A stretch of DNA of 42,731 nt from Arcobacter sp. (GCA_024637195.1 JAGXFN010000001.1:1-42731); one strand, 5' to 3'; positions 17,533-27,633 are shown, counted from the stretch's first letter. Translations and numbers: made by a program. The notes: generated by a model from the sequence alone, not told the origin.

Positions 17533-19730
17533 AAAACGACATCTCCGATCAGCTTGATCTTTCTTCTTATCTCTTATCTTTTTCAGATTGTTTAAGCCGG
17601 GAAAAACCTCTTTTTATCGAAGGGGATCAAAACCGCCACTACAAACTTATCACTGAACTCGAGCGCTTTGAGTTCAAAGCCCCCTCCCGGGTCAAGAATC
17701 TGGACAATCCGCTTGCCTACTTAAAAAAACAGGGACAGCTGACGCTGGAGGATATCTTCGAGTTTGTCAAGATAGTGCGCTACTTCAGATACCTTCAGAA
17801 ATTTGATTTTGAAGGATTGCTTGGACCTTGGATACAAGGGATCGAGATGCATCCTGATTTTAGCGAGATCGATACCTATTTTGATGCCTCAGGGAACTTC
17901 AAAGAGGATCTTGACGAAGAACTTAGTGCAATGAACCGCCGTCTGAAGCAGCTTAAAGAGCAGATTGCTTCGGGAATCAAGCGAATTTTGTTTACCCAAA
18001 AGCTTGAGACCTATCTGGTGGACAGACAGATACACTTTTTCAATGAGGAAGAGTGTCTGCTCCTTCGTCCCGGATTTAACCACCATCTTAAAGGCAATAT
18101 CGTCGGAAGAAGTTCGGGCGGATTTTTCTATGTCTCACCGGAGTCTATCTCCAATCTTAAAGCCCAAGTGCGCTCGGTGGAACAGGAAAAAGAGGCCAAG
18201 CTTTACGAATATGCCAAGTCTTTCTCGCTTTTGATGCAGAAGATGTACGGCTTTTTGAACTTTATCAACAAGAGTTTTGATACCGTTGATCATTATCAGG
18301 CTCGAGTCTTTTTCGCGCGCGCGAAGAACCTGCACCTGCTCAAAGCGGAAAAATCGGATGTGATCATTCTTAATGAGTTCAAACACCCCGCCATTGCCAA
18401 TGCAAAATCGATCAGTGTGGATTTCAGCAATCCTGTCTTGATGATCACCGGCGTCAATGCCGGCGGAAAGACGATGCTGCTCAAGGCGATCCTCTCCGCG
18501 GCCTACCTGGCAAAACACCTGATCCCTATGCCGATCAATCCGAAGAATTCGCATATCGGTTCGTTCAAGTCCATCCACGCGATTATCGACGATCCACAAA
18601 ATGTCAAAAATGACATCTCTACTTTTGCGGGACGGATGATCGCTTTTGGAAAACTATTTAGCGAAGAGCGGATGCTCATCGGCGTGGATGAGATCGAACT
18701 GGGTACCGACAGCGATGAGGCGGCGGCCTTGTTCAAGGCGATGCTGGAGAAGTTGATACAGCGCGGCATGAAGATCGTTGTCACCACGCACCACAAGCGT
18801 CTTGCCTCTTTGATGGCAGAAAACAGAGCTGTCTCCTTGATGGCAGCTGTTTATGATGAGGCCAACCGCCGTCCGACCTATACCTTTTTGCAGGGTATAA
18901 TCGGGAAATCGTACGCCTTTGAAACAGCCCTGCGCTACGGGGTCCCTGCAGCTATCGTCACCGAGGCAAAAGCGATATATGGCCAAAACCACGAAAGGCT
19001 CAATGCCCTTATCGAGCGCTCAAGCGAGCTTGAGCATACCCTGCGCACCAAGCATGAAAAAGTCGACAGCGAACTAGAAGTGCTGTATGAAGAGAAAAAA
19101 GCGCTGAAAGAGGCCAAAGAAAATCTCTATCTCGAACTTAAAAAAGAGAAAGAAAGCCTCAATCAGAGCTATCAAAAAGCGATCAATGAAGCCAAAGCGG
19201 CCATCAGTTCCAAGGACGAAAAAGAGCTGCACCGAGCCTTAAACAGAGCCAACAAGGAGCTTCCAAAAGAGAAGCTGCAGCAGAAACCAAGGACGTCACA
19301 CCGCTTTAAACCAGGTGACAGTGTGCAGTACCGCCGTACCCAGGGAACGGTGCTGTCAATAAAACAAAAAGAGGCGATCATTGAAGCGGAGGGGATGCGT
19401 CTTCGTGTCAGTCTTGCCGAACTGAAGCCGGGTCAAAAAGAGAACAACAACAAGCGAAAAACAGATATCACGATCGAAAAAGAGAAGCGTGCGGGCTTGA
19501 AACTGGACTTGCACGGACTGCGAGCGGAAGAGGCGATAGAGAAGATGGATACCTTTCTCTCCGATGCGCTTATCTCGGGGTGGGACGAGGTGCTGATCTA
19601 CCACGGCATAGGGACCGGCAGGCTCGCTTATGCGGTTAAAGAGTTTTTGAAGATACACCCATCGGTCAAAAGTTTTAGCGATGCTCCTGCGAGCATGGGG
19701 GGCTATGGGGCGAAGATAGTCGTTTTGTAG
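17523..19730 (+). CDS. mutS2: Endonuclease MutS2 (ATPase with C-terminal Smr domain)
   Basis: A 735-residue MutS2. It lacks the mismatch-recognition domain of MutS and has the core and ATPase (Walker A GVNAGGKT at 310-317; Walker B MLIGVDEIELGTDSDEA), a long coiled coil (about 490-590), a KOW-like segment, and a C-terminal Smr nuclease domain (LDLHGLRAEEAI ... YHGIGTGRLAYAV). In the family it suppresses homologous recombination, repairs oxidative damage, or in other phyla splits collided ribosomes. It overlaps the upstream gene by 10 bases. I see no mutS or mutL here. Confidence 0.95.
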   Translation: MRIKNDISDQLDLSSYLLSFSDCLSREKPLFIEGDQNRHYKLITELERFEFKAPSRVKNLDNPLAYLKKQGQLTLEDIFEFVKIVRYFRYLQKFDFEGLLGPWIQGIEMHPDFSEIDTYFDASGNFKEDLDEELSAMNRRLKQLKEQIASGIKRILFTQKLETYLVDRQIHFFNEEECLLLRPGFNHHLKGNIVGRSSGGFFYVSPESISNLKAQVRSVEQEKEAKLYEYAKSFSLLMQKMYGFLNFINKSFDTVDHYQARVFFARAKNLHLLKAEKSDVIILNEFKHPAIANAKSISVDFSNPVLMITGVNAGGKTMLLKAILSAAYLAKHLIPMPINPKNSHIGSFKSIHAIIDDPQNVKNDISTFAGRMIAFGKLFSEERMLIGVDEIELGTDSDEAAALFKAMLEKLIQRGMKIVVTTHHKRLASLMAENRAVSLMAAVYDEANRRPTYTFLQGIIGKSYAFETALRYGVPAAIVTEAKAIYGQNHERLNALIERSSELEHTLRTKHEKVDSELEVLYEEKKALKEAKENLYLELKKEKESLNQSYQKAINEAKAAISSKDEKELHRALNRANKELPKEKLQQKPRTSHRFKPGDSVQYRRTQGTVLSIKQKEAIIEAEGMRLRVSLAELKPGQKENNNKRKTDITIEKEKRAGLKLDLHGLRAEEAIEKMDTFLSDALISGWDEVLIYHGIGTGRLAYAVKEFLKIHPSVKSFSDAPASMGGYGAKIVVL

Positions 19731-19750
19731 CACAGTGTCGGTTTTTTTGA

Positions 19751-19756
19751 TACAAT
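19751..19756 (+). promoter_or_regulatory. -10 box TACAAT before the response regulator gene
   Basis: TACAAT follows a run of seven T, the typical Campylobacterota sigma-70 arrangement (T-rich stretch instead of a -35). It lies 32 bases before the ATG at 19788. Confidence 0.55.
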
Positions 19757-19787
19757 AAATAAAATTATTGCGAAGTGAGTACCGCTT

Positions 19788-20738
19788 ATGGAACATCTTC
19801 ATGATTTGATGGAACTGGGAAAAGAGTTCAATGTTCTTTATGTCGAGGATGATGAAAGACTCCGTATAGAGACGAAAAAGATCATAGAGCGTATTTTCAC
19901 AAGAGTAGATGTGGCCAGTAATGGGCTTGAGGGTTACGAAGCCTTCAAAGCCAATGCCTATGATCTTGTCATCACCGACATTGAGATGCCCTTTTCAAAC
20001 GGCATTGAGATGAGCCGCAGTATACGCATGCTCAGCCAAGAGACCCCTATTGTTGTTATTTCGGCCTATTCTCGTGCCGACTATTTTATAGAGGCTATCT
20101 CCTTGAGTGTGGACCACTATCTTCTCAAGCCCATCAAGATGCCCCAGCTTGTACAGACGCTCTATACTGCCGTCAAAGCGGTAGCGCAGAAACGTACAGC
20201 AAGTTTGGCACGTCAAAATGAGATCGTGCAGAGGGTTCAGCGGGCGAGTCAAAAGATGCTCGCAGAGATCAGCAATGTCACTCCCCATCCGACCCTTGTC
20301 TATACGGATGAGAAGATCAGTTTTATGAACTTGGCTTTCCAAGAACTTTTCAAGGAAGAGGCGGACCTTCAGACGCTGGTGGAAAACGAGCAGAATCTAT
20401 GGAATTTTTTAAATAAAAAGATCTCCATTGACACGCTCTTACAAGGCGAAAATGATTTTATCGAAGCGCTTGAAAATTTTGAGCAGTGCACAGATATGCA
20501 GAAGATCTCGCTTCGCACGAAAAACGGACGGAAGATTTTTTGTGTCTCTAAAAGTACGCTGAACCTTGATGGGCCCAAAAAAAGTCTGCTTTACACCTTT
20601 GATGACATCACGGTGCTTGAGTACCAAAAGGTACAGATCAACCACTACAACGAATATATGAATGAGCTGATGTACACTACATACAAGCACAAAGAAGCCG
20701 AAAACAAGAATGAGATTATCGATAAAACAAAGTTTTAA
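19788..20738 (+). CDS. Response regulator with receiver plus PAS-like domain, no output domain
   Basis: A 316-residue cytoplasmic protein. The receiver domain (about 12-125) has the acidic pocket E20-D21-D22, phosphoacceptor D64 in ITDIEMP, S92, and K114 in LLKPIK, so it should be phosphorylatable. Residues about 165-275 look like a PAS domain (PTLVYTDEKISFMNLAFQEL ... LYTFDDITVLE). No HTH, GGDEF, EAL, HD or kinase domain follows; the end is only about 40 polar residues. It may relay signals by protein contact. No kinase gene is adjacent; the 7TM kinase at 11068 is a distant candidate. Confidence 0.88.
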   Translation: MEHLHDLMELGKEFNVLYVEDDERLRIETKKIIERIFTRVDVASNGLEGYEAFKANAYDLVITDIEMPFSNGIEMSRSIRMLSQETPIVVISAYSRADYFIEAISLSVDHYLLKPIKMPQLVQTLYTAVKAVAQKRTASLARQNEIVQRVQRASQKMLAEISNVTPHPTLVYTDEKISFMNLAFQELFKEEADLQTLVENEQNLWNFLNKKISIDTLLQGENDFIEALENFEQCTDMQKISLRTKNGRKIFCVSKSTLNLDGPKKSLLYTFDDITVLEYQKVQINHYNEYMNELMYTTYKHKEAENKNEIIDKTKF

Positions 20739-20774
20739 ACAAAAATATTTAAAAAAAATAAGTATGGAAAATGA

Positions 20775-22727
<1,953 letters not shown>

Positions 22728-22731
22728 ATAA

Positions 22732-22755
22732 AAGCAGCTGGAGCTAATGCTGCTT
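22732..22755. terminator. Possible hairpin after ligA
   Basis: A perfect 7-bp inverted repeat AAGCAGC - 10 - GCTGCTT lies 5 bases after the ligA stop. On the plus strand it is followed by AAAAATAATTTT rather than a T-run, so termination is uncertain. On the minus strand it is followed by TTTTAT, which could stop leftward readthrough. Confidence 0.35.
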
Positions 22756-22778
22756 AAAAATAATTTTCAGCACCTGTT

Positions 22779-22784
22779 TATAAT
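22779..22784 (+). promoter_or_regulatory. -10 box TATAAT for msrB
   Basis: TATAAT lies 31 bases before the msrB ATG, so msrB likely has its own promoter separate from ligA. Confidence 0.65.
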
Positions 22785-22815
22785 ATCTTGTTAGAATTGC
22801 GCAAAAAGGCTAATC

Positions 22816-23181
22816 ATGGCATACAATAAATTGACTCCCCAAGAGGCACACGTGATCTTGGAAAAAGGAACAGAGGCTCCGTATTCCGGGAAGTTCTACA
22901 AGCATAAAGGCCAGGGCGTCTATGTCTGCCGCCAGTGCAATGCACCCTTGTATAACTCCGAAGACAAGTTTGAGTCCAATTGCGGCTGGCCGAGTTTTGA
23001 TGACGAGATCGCCGGCGCTATCCGCCATGAGCGTGATGCAGACGGGCATAGAGTGGAGATACTCTGCAATAACTGCGGCGGACATCTAGGCCATGTCTTT
23101 GAAGGCGAGGGGTATACCTCAAAAAACACGCGTCACTGCGTCAACTCCCTCTCGATAGACTTTATCCCCGAAGAGGACTAA
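22816..23181 (+). CDS. msrB: Peptide-methionine (R)-S-oxide reductase
   Basis: A 121-residue MsrB that reduces methionine-R-sulfoxide in proteins. The structural zinc site is C38xxC41 and C84xxC87. The catalytic Cys is C108 in RHCVNSLS, and C56 in ESNCGWPSF is at the usual recycling position. With no signal peptide it should be cytoplasmic. The C-terminus overlaps the convergent lipoprotein gene tail-to-tail by four bases. Confidence 0.97.
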   Translation: MAYNKLTPQEAHVILEKGTEAPYSGKFYKHKGQGVYVCRQCNAPLYNSEDKFESNCGWPSFDDEIAGAIRHERDADGHRVEILCNNCGGHLGHVFEGEGYTSKNTRHCVNSLSIDFIPEED

Positions 23182-24272
23182 AAAACGACCACCCAATCAA
23201 GATTTTCACCATTTTTGATGTTGATTATCTGTGTTTGGGTATGGCCATTATGGCTTGCATAACCGGTATATATTCCTTCTGGAAGTCTGAGCATCCGGTT
23301 GAATCCACTGGTAATATTGATGCCTACAAGTTCATAAAGAAAGTCTGATGAGTTTTGCCAAAGAGATACGGCAGCGGAACCCTCTATTGTGCCGGAGATG
23401 GCTTCGAATTTCAGCGTGCCAGTGCGAAGTGCATCGAGCAAGGTGATGTCCAAGGCGCTCTCGCGAGAGAGATTGATGTCGCGTACAAAGGGCAAGTATC
23501 CCTCTTTATAGGCGACTAAAATGTACGCTTGCGGCTCCACTTGAAACTGGCAGCTTCCGTTACTATCACAATAACATACGGCTTCAACGTCTATTTGAGA
23601 AGCTGAACTCTTTTGCAAGGCGACCTTTACCCCCTCGAGCAGGCGGCCTGAACTCTCTTTTACCGTAGTGCTGAAGGGGACCTTCTTCTCAGCTTCTTCT
23701 TCAGGTATGATTTTTATCACCGGTTTCAAAAGCCATTGTCCGCTCTTTCCTGCTTCTATAATGGATTTTTCGGCATCAAAATCAAGTGTGATAACGGTTG
23801 TCTTGTTTGCCTGAATCCTATACTCACCCATAAGCTTGATGCCGCTTTTTATCCCGGAGGGAATTTTCAGCTCTTGCATCGTATTGTCATTTAGAAGAAC
23901 GTAGTTGGCATAAGGATGCGGCTCTTGCAAAAGGTTCTTTTCGCTGTCAGGATCCGTAGAAAGAAGAAGTCGCAGCTGCGTATAGGTCCCTTCAGTAAGA
24001 TCACTCAAGCCAAGCGGGCTTCGTATCCCGTTGCGTAAACTCAGCAGATCAAAGGTTTTGTCTAGCATAGAGATCAGCCTCCATTCACCGCTGTTCTTTT
24101 GGATATGTATCTCTTTGATGGTGATATAAACAGCCTTGTACTCGCCCGGGCCGTCGGTAAGATGCAAGGAGAGCATTCCATTTTGTGAAGATGAACTCTC
24201 ACCAGAGCCACACCCTATAAGCATAGATAAAATGAGCAAGAACAGAACAGATATCCTTATGCGAAAATACAT
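23178..24272 (-). CDS. DUF4382-containing lipoprotein
   Basis: A 364-residue exported protein with a signal peptide and lipobox LIGC (Cys21). Residues about 32-190 match DUF4382: [20 protein letters not shown], then [18 protein letters not shown] and a C-terminal strand LDFDAEKSI. Residues about 195-275 look like a carboxypeptidase-regulatory/SdrD-B type beta-sandwich ([14 protein letters not shown] ... [18 protein letters not shown]), followed by another beta-rich repeat. Function is unknown; a surface-attached carbohydrate- or protein-binding role is plausible. It is a single gene on the minus strand. Confidence 0.85.
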   Translation of the reverse strand: MYFRIRISVLFLLILSMLIGCGSGESSSSQNGMLSLHLTDGPGEYKAVYITIKEIHIQKNSGEWRLISMLDKTFDLLSLRNGIRSPLGLSDLTEGTYTQLRLLLSTDPDSEKNLLQEPHPYANYVLLNDNTMQELKIPSGIKSGIKLMGEYRIQANKTTVITLDFDAEKSIIEAGKSGQWLLKPVIKIIPEEEAEKKVPFSTTVKESSGRLLEGVKVALQKSSASQIDVEAVCYCDSNGSCQFQVEPQAYILVAYKEGYLPFVRDINLSRESALDITLLDALRTGTLKFEAISGTIEGSAAVSLWQNSSDFLYELVGINITSGFNRMLRLPEGIYTGYASHNGHTQTQIINIKNGENLDWVVVF

Positions 24273-24291
24273 ATTAAGGCTCCTTATTTTT

Positions 24292-24303
24292 TTACAATTG
24301 TAA
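24292..24303. promoter_or_regulatory. 12-bp palindrome TTACAATTGTAA upstream of the DUF4382 lipoprotein
   Basis: A perfect 12-base palindrome lies 20 bases upstream of the lipoprotein start on the minus strand, where an operator could sit. No regulator can be named. It shares TTGT/ACAA elements with the inverted repeat at 26079-26105, but the spacing differs. Confidence 0.35.
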
Positions 24304-24418
24304 TGTTTTTGGGTTAAATTATGTTAAAATATATTTACTATAGGTCGTTGCCGTTCGTGATTTAAGGCTTATCTCTAAGCATAAGGCTCTGCATTAGAGC
24401 GCCTTGGTATAAATAGAG

Positions 24419-24424
24419 TATAAT
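24419..24424 (+). promoter_or_regulatory. -10 box TATAAT for tlyA-ribF
   Basis: TATAAT lies 28 bases before the tlyA ATG. A second A/T box TATAAA lies about 10 bases further upstream. Confidence 0.65.
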
Positions 24425-24452
24425 TTCGTAATTTAAAAGAAAGAACCTATAA

Positions 24453-25163
24453 ATGATAAGACTCGATCAATATTTAGTAGACAACAATCTTGTAGACAGC
24501 CGTAACAAGGCGCAGCAACTGATTAAAGAGTCAAAGGTAAGCGTCAATAAAAAGATCGTGCAAAAGCCCTCCTTTAAGGTTTCAGACGAGTTGGTAGAGC
24601 TTGATGATGGCCATGTCTATGTCTCCAGAGCGGCCTACAAGCTCAAAAATTTTCTTCCCTTGCTTCCTTTTGATATCAAGGGGATGCGGGCATTGGATAT
24701 AGGCGCCTCCACAGGGGGCTTTACTGAGGTTCTGCTGCTTGGCGGTGTGGCTTCGGTCACGGCGGTGGATGTCGGCTCTTCGCAACTGCATGAAAAACTG
24801 CGCAGTGACCCGCGAGTGAGCAGTATTGAAAACCAAGATATCCGCACCTTTGAAAGTGAGAGCAGGTTTGATCTTATCACATGCGATGTCTCGTTTATCT
24901 CCTTGCAGCATATTTTGAAAGCCGTTGATGCCCTTGGTTCAAGATATATGATCCTCTTGTTCAAGCCGCAGTTTGAAGTCGGAAAAGATAGTAAGCGGGA
25001 TAAGCACGGGGTGGTTGCCGATAAAAAAGCGATCGGCTCGGCACGAATGAAGTTTGAGGACAGCTGCAGTTTGATGGGTTGGAATGCACTCTTGGCAGAA
25101 GAGTCATCCATCAAAGGCAAAGAGGGTAACATCGAGTATTGTTACTGCTATGAGAAGAATTAA
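24453..25163 (+). CDS. tlyA: TlyA-family rRNA 2'-O-methyltransferase / S4-FtsJ protein
   Basis: A 236-residue protein. The N-terminal S4 RNA-binding domain (1-60, MIRLDQYLVDNNLVDSR) is followed by an FtsJ-type SAM methyltransferase: K63 in AAYKL, SAM loop LDIGASTGGFTE (81-92), CDVSFISL, and LLFKPQFE. The K-D-K-E catalytic tetrad appears intact. TlyA methylates cytidine ribose in rRNA (16S C1409 and/or 23S C1920); the shorter Campylobacter-type TlyA acts on 23S only. Length here fits that short type. It overlaps no gene, and ribF starts 22 bases after it. Confidence 0.92.
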   Translation: MIRLDQYLVDNNLVDSRNKAQQLIKESKVSVNKKIVQKPSFKVSDELVELDDGHVYVSRAAYKLKNFLPLLPFDIKGMRALDIGASTGGFTEVLLLGGVASVTAVDVGSSQLHEKLRSDPRVSSIENQDIRTFESESRFDLITCDVSFISLQHILKAVDALGSRYMILLFKPQFEVGKDSKRDKHGVVADKKAIGSARMKFEDSCSLMGWNALLAEESSIKGKEGNIEYCYCYEKN

Positions 25164-25185
25164 ATCAGAGTGCAGCGAGGAAAAA

Positions 25186-26010
25186 ATGCCATATAAAAAC
25201 ATAGAGGCCATTGCGATCGGCGGTTTTGACGGAATGCATGCCGCGCATCAGTATCTTTTTGAAGAACTTGGAGAAAAAGGAGCGGTAGTTGCTATAGAGA
25301 CGGGTTATGCCGACCTGACTCCAAGCAAGCATCGCCAGGAGCACACCCACCATCGCATTTTCTACTATAAGCTTTCTGACATCATGGGCTTAAGCGGAAA
25401 AGAATTTGTCGAAAAGCTCACCGCCGATTTTCCCGCTTTGAAGAAGATCGTGGTCGGGTATGATTTTCATTTTGGACATAAGCGTTCCTGCGCCTCCACA
25501 GATCTTGAGAAGTTTTTCGAGGGTGAAGTTAAGATCGTTGATGAGGTGAAGATCGAGGGCGAAGCCGTCCATTCGCACACGATCCGTATGCTTTTGGAAA
25601 AAGGCGAACTTGAAAAGGCGAACCTTCTGCTGGGGTACAACTACAAGATAAAGGGCAGGGTAGTCAAAGGCCAGGGGGTAGGAAAAGAGAGACTTGTTCC
25701 TACCGTTAACATCGAAGCATTGGACTACCGTATGCCAAAAGAGGGGGTATACGCGAGTCTTACCCGCTTAGATGATGAGATCTTATACCCCTCTGTCAGC
25801 TTTATAGGAGCACGCCATATTACGGATGGCTCCTTTGCCATCGAAACGCATATCTTGGATAAAGAGGTGGATGCCACAGGCAAGGCAGAGATCTCATTTT
25901 TGCATTTTATCCGCGATAACAGAGTCTTTGAGTCGTTCGAAAGACTCAAAGAACAGATAAAAAAAGATATAGAACTAGCCAGAAAAACAGTGAATTTTTT
26001 AGCACTCTGA
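25186..26010 (+). CDS. ribF: Bifunctional riboflavin kinase / FAD synthetase
   Basis: A 274-residue enzyme making FMN and FAD from riboflavin. The N-terminal nucleotidyltransferase domain has GGFDGMHAAHQ (usual form GxFDGxHxGH), GYDFHFGHKRS, and SHTIRMLLEKGELEKAN. The C-terminal flavokinase has GRVVKGQGVGKERLVPTVNI. The frame is open 34 codons further upstream inside tlyA, but ATG 25186 has GAGG 5 bases before it and gives a family-like N-terminus. The motifs are slightly divergent, which is usual for Campylobacterota RibF. Confidence 0.93.
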   Translation: MPYKNIEAIAIGGFDGMHAAHQYLFEELGEKGAVVAIETGYADLTPSKHRQEHTHHRIFYYKLSDIMGLSGKEFVEKLTADFPALKKIVVGYDFHFGHKRSCASTDLEKFFEGEVKIVDEVKIEGEAVHSHTIRMLLEKGELEKANLLLGYNYKIKGRVVKGQGVGKERLVPTVNIEALDYRMPKEGVYASLTRLDDEILYPSVSFIGARHITDGSFAIETHILDKEVDATGKAEISFLHFIRDNRVFESFERLKEQIKKDIELARKTVNFLAL

Positions 26011-26062
26011 CTAAAACAAATATTCCTTACTAGTTTAATTGGGATTAATACAGTAAATATAC

Positions 26063-26091
26063 TTGACTATAAAAAATAATTGTGATACTAT
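26063..26091 (+). promoter_or_regulatory. Promoter of the DUF4395-Rrf2 operon (TTGACT, 17-nt spacer, TACTAT)
   Basis: TTGACT at 26063-26068 and TACTAT at 26086-26091 are 17 bases apart. The inverted repeat described at 26079-26105 brackets the -10 box. The start of transcription is expected near 26098, and AAGGA lies 10 bases before the ATG at 26122. Confidence 0.65.
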
Positions 26092-26105
26092 TTTACAATC
26101 ACAAT
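26079..26105. promoter_or_regulatory. Operator-like inverted repeat ATTGTGAT-11-ATCACAAT
   Basis: Perfect 8-bp half-sites at 26079-26086 and 26098-26105 are separated by 11 bases (19-bp centre-to-centre, close to two helical turns). They flank the -10 box and the predicted transcription start. This is a typical repressor site. The second gene of the operon encodes an Rrf2-family regulator, so autoregulation is the simplest inference. Confidence 0.7.
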
Positions 26106-26121
26106 AAAAAAAGGATCCAAA

Positions 26122-26553
26122 ATGGCACCGACTTGTCCTATAAGCTTTCGTCAGATTGACGGAACGATTTCACGTATTAATTCGTTGACAATCACGCTGA
26201 TGCTTATCGCTTATCTTTTGTCAGCCCAGATCGTTTTTATCTATATTTTGGGCGTTGACCTGGCCTTGCGTCTTTTTGTCAGCCAGAATTTCAGCCCGAT
26301 CAATCAGATCAGCCGACTGATAAAAGTTCTCATTAATGCGAAAACACACAATACCGATGCCGGGGCGAAACAGCTCGCGGCTTACTTCGGCTTAGCGTTT
26401 GCCTGGACGGTGATAATCTTTCACAGTTTTGATCTTGTGTACACGGCAAAGATCGTGGCACTTGTTTTTGTCTCATGCAGCCTTTTAGAACTGTTTTTCA
26501 ACTACTGCCTGGGGTGCAAAATCTACTATATCTACAAAAAAATGACGGCCTGA
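26122..26553 (+). CDS. DUF4395-family membrane protein
   Basis: A 143-residue protein with about four transmembrane segments. It has the family hallmarks: N-terminal CPISFRQIDGTISRINS and C-terminal FNYCLGCKIYYIY, leaving a CP near the N-terminus and CxxC near the C-terminus, likely on the same side of the membrane. That suggests thiol or sulfur/metal chemistry, but the family function is not established. It forms a two-gene operon with an Rrf2 regulator (3-base gap) behind an operator-like promoter, so it is probably inducible. Confidence 0.85.
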   Translation: MAPTCPISFRQIDGTISRINSLTITLMLIAYLLSAQIVFIYILGVDLALRLFVSQNFSPINQISRLIKVLINAKTHNTDAGAKQLAAYFGLAFAWTVIIFHSFDLVYTAKIVALVFVSCSLLELFFNYCLGCKIYYIYKKMTA

Positions 26554-26556
26554 ACA

Positions 26557-26958
26557 ATGGCTGGAATTTCAACAAAAGGACTCTACGGTCTGGCTGCGAT
26601 GTATGAACTTACCCACGCGTCTACCAAAAGTCCGATGCAGATCAAAGAGATCAGCGCGAATGGGGATATCCCACACAACTATCTGGAACAACTCCTCTCA
26701 AGTCTGCGCAAGGCCGGTCTTGTAAAAAGTGTTCGCGGGGCTTATGGCGGTTATTTTTTAGGACGGAGTCCTGATGAGATTACGGTGCTCGAAGTGCTCG
26801 AAGTGCTGGAGGGGAGTCTGTGCAAGATGGAGACAAAGACCGCCAGTCCTGTCCTTGAGATGTTCTGGCATGACATGCATACCAAGGTCCAGGGGCTCTT
26901 TGCTCTGAAACTCTCTGATTTGGACCGCTACTACCAACAGATCACTTTTGAGATCTAA
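26557..26958 (+). CDS. Rrf2-family transcriptional regulator without the Fe-S cysteines
   Basis: A 133-residue winged-helix protein: ISTKGLYGLAAMYELT, KEISANGDIPHNYLEQLLSSLRKAGLVKSVRGAYGGYFLGRSPDEIT, then LEVLEG. These are the DNA-binding and wing motifs of Rrf2. IscR/NsrR/RsrR use three cysteines after this point; here there is only C89. It is therefore unlikely to hold a normal [2Fe-2S] or [4Fe-4S] cluster and may act like the cluster-free CymR type, which senses cysteine status through a partner. Direct ligand or protein sensing is inferred. The likely target is its own promoter at 26063-26105. Confidence 0.9.
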   Translation: MAGISTKGLYGLAAMYELTHASTKSPMQIKEISANGDIPHNYLEQLLSSLRKAGLVKSVRGAYGGYFLGRSPDEITVLEVLEVLEGSLCKMETKTASPVLEMFWHDMHTKVQGLFALKLSDLDRYYQQITFEI

Positions 26959-26986
26959 AAGTAGCGTATTTGGGCAAAAGGGTGGG

Positions 26987-26992
26987 TATAAT
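26987..26992 (+). promoter_or_regulatory. -10 box TATAAT immediately upstream of a start codon
   Basis: TATAAT ends only 5 bases before the ATG at 26998. Transcription would begin at or within the start codon, so this promoter would make a leaderless mRNA. Confidence 0.55.
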
Positions 26993-26997
26993 AACGC

Positions 26998-27633
26998 ATG
27001 CAAACAGTTTTTAAAAATATACTCTTAATCGTCATTTTATTCTCCTTTAATGCCTGCCAACTTTTCGAGGATTCGCCCGAACTGCAGCAGAAAAAGCAGG
27101 AATTAGAGCTAAAAAAACTTCAAGACATGCACGATAAAGAGCTCGCTGCCATAGAGATGCAGAAGTCACTTGCCGCAATAGAAAAAGAGAAAACACTAGA
27201 ACTGCAAAAACTGCAAAACGAGATCAAATCCATCGAGTTGAATGCGAACAGTGAAAAAGAGCTTGAGCTGATAAAGCAGAAAGTTCTTCTGCAAGAGAAC
27301 GCAAACAGCTTGAACTTTCAGCTTTATCTTTTTGTTTTTTTGATTTTTGTCATTTTGGTGATCAGCTTTTTCGTATTTTACTATGCCAAGAAAAAACGTG
27401 AAGATGAGCTGCACGCCTATAACGACAATTTGAAAAAATATTTTTACCACAAAGAGAACGAAGCCCGCATGAAGATCTCAAAGATGATCCTCAGCACGAT
27501 CGCACAAGGCGATCTAAGCAAAGAGAACGAGCGCAAACTCATTCAGGCTTTTGCTTCGGATCAACACGATTATGACAATGATGCCGAGATAATAGCATCC
27601 ATAGAAGCCCCTAAGGAAAAAGATGAACTTTAA
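26998..27633 (+). CDS. Coiled-coil membrane-anchored (possibly lipid-anchored) protein
   Basis: A 211-residue protein I do not recognise. A signal-like segment (1-19) ends in FNAC (Cys20), a weak lipobox. A charged coiled coil follows (about 28-100, repeated KELELKKLQ-type heptads), then a strong transmembrane segment (about 107-128, FVFLIFVILVISFFVFYYAK) and a cytoplasmic helical tail ending in acidic residues. The coiled coil should be periplasmic. The ATG follows a TATAAT by 5 bases and no Shine-Dalgarno is visible. The 3' end overlaps the helicase gene by 11 bases. Confidence 0.7.
   Translation: MQTVFKNILLIVILFSFNACQLFEDSPELQQKKQELELKKLQDMHDKELAAIEMQKSLAAIEKEKTLELQKLQNEIKSIELNANSEKELELIKQKVLLQENANSLNFQLYLFVFLIFVILVISFFVFYYAKKKREDELHAYNDNLKKYFYHKENEARMKISKMILSTIAQGDLSKENERKLIQAFASDQHDYDNDAEIIASIEAPKEKDEL

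Noticed and set aside
23178..23181. Tail-to-tail overlap of msrB and the DUF4382 gene
   Set aside because: Four-base convergent overlaps of stop codons are common in compact genomes.
25084..25185. Upstream extension of ribF into tlyA
   Set aside because: ATG 25186 has GAGG 5 bases upstream and a family-like N-terminus; the extension is the tlyA sequence in another frame.
26786..26815. Tandem 9-base repeat (Val-Leu-Glu codons) in the Rrf2 gene
   Set aside because: The protein segment has normal Rrf2 length and composition, so it is likely coincidental codon similarity.
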